Both the position numbers and the translations under genes were made by a program. From NCBI GenBank assembly GCA_037954325.1, contig JBBMNZ010000028.1, positions 12,675,501 to 12,739,500 on the forward strand: a stretch of 64,000 nucleotides of DNA. Reading direction: 5' to 3'. This document shows, piece after piece, positions 61,966-64,000 of the stretch (position 1 is the first letter of the stretch; each line of letters opens with the position of its first letter). The DNA is from Fistularia commersonii. Taxonomy: Eukaryota > Chordata > Actinopteri > Syngnathiformes > Fistulariidae. Below the pieces are notes generated by a model. The model had not been told where the DNA came from. It made no database searches and saw only the letters and a program-made list of their open reading frames with translations.

Positions 61966-61969
61966 TTAA

Positions 61970-62849
61970 GAGCAGTAATTAATCCCTTGGTCACACAAAG
62001 ACCTGTGATGGTGATTCATCAGTAAAGTTGTGTTTAGTAGTATTCCCTATATTTCTATCTGTATCACTATTTTTGCTAACCCGGGATTTTCTTTGACATT
62101 TTCCCATTTCTTTCCTACCATTTGTATCTTTTTTTGACAGGAAATCTGGTCAAATTGTTTGTGGGAAACCTCTAATAAGACATGACAATTAACTTGGGTG
62201 TAAAGCTAAAATAATGCTTGATGATATAGATAAATGGTGTTCTGAACTCAATGCATTGCACAAGTTTCTCATTAATGTTTTGTGGCTCAACAATGCAAAT
62301 GATCATGATGCCTTCATTTAGACTTATTTCGCATGTAGCAATGTTTAAAGGCTTTTGAAATCCAAACAAGGAAGCTATCAACTCATGCAAATTGTAAGGG
62401 CCTCATTAATCACTAACTCAGTACACCTCTTCAACCAGAAGCGCTTATTCAAAAAATGACAGACTATTAGTGTACAAGTACAATGTTGTGCTTTATTTGA
62501 TTTGCCAAAATTCATGCACTTTTGAGCAGAGAATCATTTTTTTGCTTCAGCCAAACATTCTGTAGGCAGCCATACAGGCAGCCGTAAAGGATTTTAGGCC
62601 TGTTGAATATTCAGAGGGTGAACTTGCTTCATGAATGCAGCCTTCACATCAGATGCCGCATTCACATCTACCAGGTACGCAAGTTTTCAAACATACACTG
62701 AAATACCTTGCCTACCATAAAACAGACACACTCCTTCGATTTTTGCCAAGATTAAAGAAAGTTCGACATAACATTTCAGACAGCCTTTTGTAATACTAGA
62801 ACGTTGTGGTTGATGTTGACAAGGTATGTTTAATTTATGCCTGAGTTGG
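61970..62849. other. Non-coding interval, nothing recognised
   Basis: AT-rich. The only long frame (62172-62390, - strand) has no family resemblance. Confidence 0.35.
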
Positions 62850-62924
62850 CTTTATAACCACTTTTTGTGAGTCGCTTTGGATAAAAGCGTCTGCCAAATG
62901 AATGTAACGTAATGTAATGTAATA
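62850..62924 (+). mobile_element. L2-clade LINE/SINE 3' tail
   Basis: GAGTCGCTTTGGATAAAAGC followed by GTCTGCCAAATGAATGTAA and (TGTAA)-like repeats to 62924. The CGCTTT-GGAT-AAAAGCG stem-loop and TGTAA repeats are the conserved 3' tail used by fish L2-type LINEs and the SINEs that borrow their machinery. Only the tail is recognised; the body upstream is not identifiable. Confidence 0.75.
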
Positions 62925-64000
62925 ACTGGTCACACACCTTTCACCCTGATCGCTACTTAAAAGAAAAAAAGATTCACAATTACAATAACACTTGGGACTT
63001 AGAAAAACCTCAATATACTCATATATGTAAAAATATTTACCTTATTTGTATGGCATCTGGGAACATAGCGAGATTTAAGAACGTGTAAGGAAGTGACAAA
63101 TTTCCTCTGGCCTCTATTTGGACTGAGATGAGTAAAGCAAAGGCTTGATAGGCTTGATGGAAAATTTATATTTGATTTCATGTTTTTATTTTATTTTATC
63201 ACAATTACTTCAGACTTCATACATCTCATCTTTTTCCGTCAGTCACAATTACATGAAACAATGGCAAAAAGCCGAATAAATGTGAAAAGAAACAGATGCA
63301 GACGTTTGGGAAAATAGTTGTTTTGAGTAACTGCCGTGTCAAATTAATAAATGTCATTGAATAACATTACACTCTTCCAAACCCCAACTACCTTAAACTG
63401 GAGATGCTTCGTAGAAAAGTTTGAAAGGGCCGAGTTTATGACAAAAAGTGAACTAAGAGCAAATTACTATTACAGGTCAGAGTGACATAGATTCACAACC
63501 ATCAACACCTGGTTGGAGTGAGTCACATGAATTAAAAGTATCACAGCTCTGTTACAAGACAGATTTAAGCAATGACCTCATGTAGGACCACTGCAGTCTG
63601 TCGTAGCATGAACAAAAGCCAGTCTGTACTTGTCCATCCTGCGTTTCTCTTTAGTATGCCTGCGACCACTGACCACAGCCTGAGTCATATCCTTCCCAAG
63701 TCTCCTTTATGTTTAGAGTGTCGGCATTCAACTGCCTATGATATCACAAATCCTTGGAATTAAGAATAGCTGCCTTGTTAAGACCTTTAAGATGGGATGG
63801 GAGGAACCATCTGGTCTGGATTCTGATTCGAGAATCTATCATCAATTTAATTCCAATCAATACCTTACATGCCTGATGGACAAGTGTAGCTTACAGAGAC
63901 ATACAATTCCTTGAAAAGCATCAAAGGTCAATGCATCCAATTACACGTGAATATACTTGATTCAGTCTATAATTATATCATGCACATGTATAACAGTGAA
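62925..64000. other. Non-coding interval to window end
   Basis: No supported exon, RNA gene or repeat. The frame 63572-63763 has no recognisable domain. Confidence 0.35.

Overview
The window is vertebrate, almost certainly teleost fish, nuclear DNA. It shows spliced genes with GT-AG introns, long AT-rich non-coding stretches, many CA/GT, GATA and GAA microsatellites, and typical fish transposons (Tc1/mariner, hAT, RTE-like LINEs, an L2-type 3' tail). There is no prokaryotic gene organisation.

Gene-bearing part (1-9600): two genes lie tail to tail. On the + strand are the last five coding exons of an eps15l1/EPS15-type endocytic adaptor (exons between 9 and 4780), ending in the ubiquitin-interacting C-terminus, with a 3' UTR to about 6240. 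On the - strand is a complete three-exon Kruppel-like factor gene, best called klf2. Its ATG is at 9228, exon breaks are 9157/8947 and 8059/7912, its stop is at 7737-7739, and it encodes 378 residues. The eps15l1-klf2 neighbourhood is also found in other vertebrates and supports the name. A compact promoter (CCAAT, MEF2-like, TATA-like, CRE/FOX motifs) lies at about 9390-9580.

The rest (about 9600-64000) holds no protein-coding gene that I can support. It is AT-rich DNA with scattered transposon relics. There are four copies of one RTE-like LINE family (15998-18085, 41859-41978 with an 18-bp target duplication, 46471-48180, and 52768-53516 ending in a GAA array). There are three Tc1/mariner relics (24030-24560, 46316-49051 split by a LINE, and 56811-58007). 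Others are a fold-back element (55714-56153), an 85-bp piggyBac-like MITE (61881-61965), a Gypsy gag relic (45756-46020), pieces of a common teleost repeat, and an L2-type tail (62850-62924). Three non-repeat sites look regulatory: MEF2/TATA at 13281-13314, TATA/CCAAT at 26057-26130, and CRE plus X-box at 61135-61197. A desert of this kind beside a dynamically regulated transcription factor is a plausible enhancer landscape, but this is inference.

No clearly novel biological system was recognised. The most instructive structures are the nested LINE-in-Tc1 insertion, the LINE tail expanded into a GAA array, and the regulatory modules around klf2.
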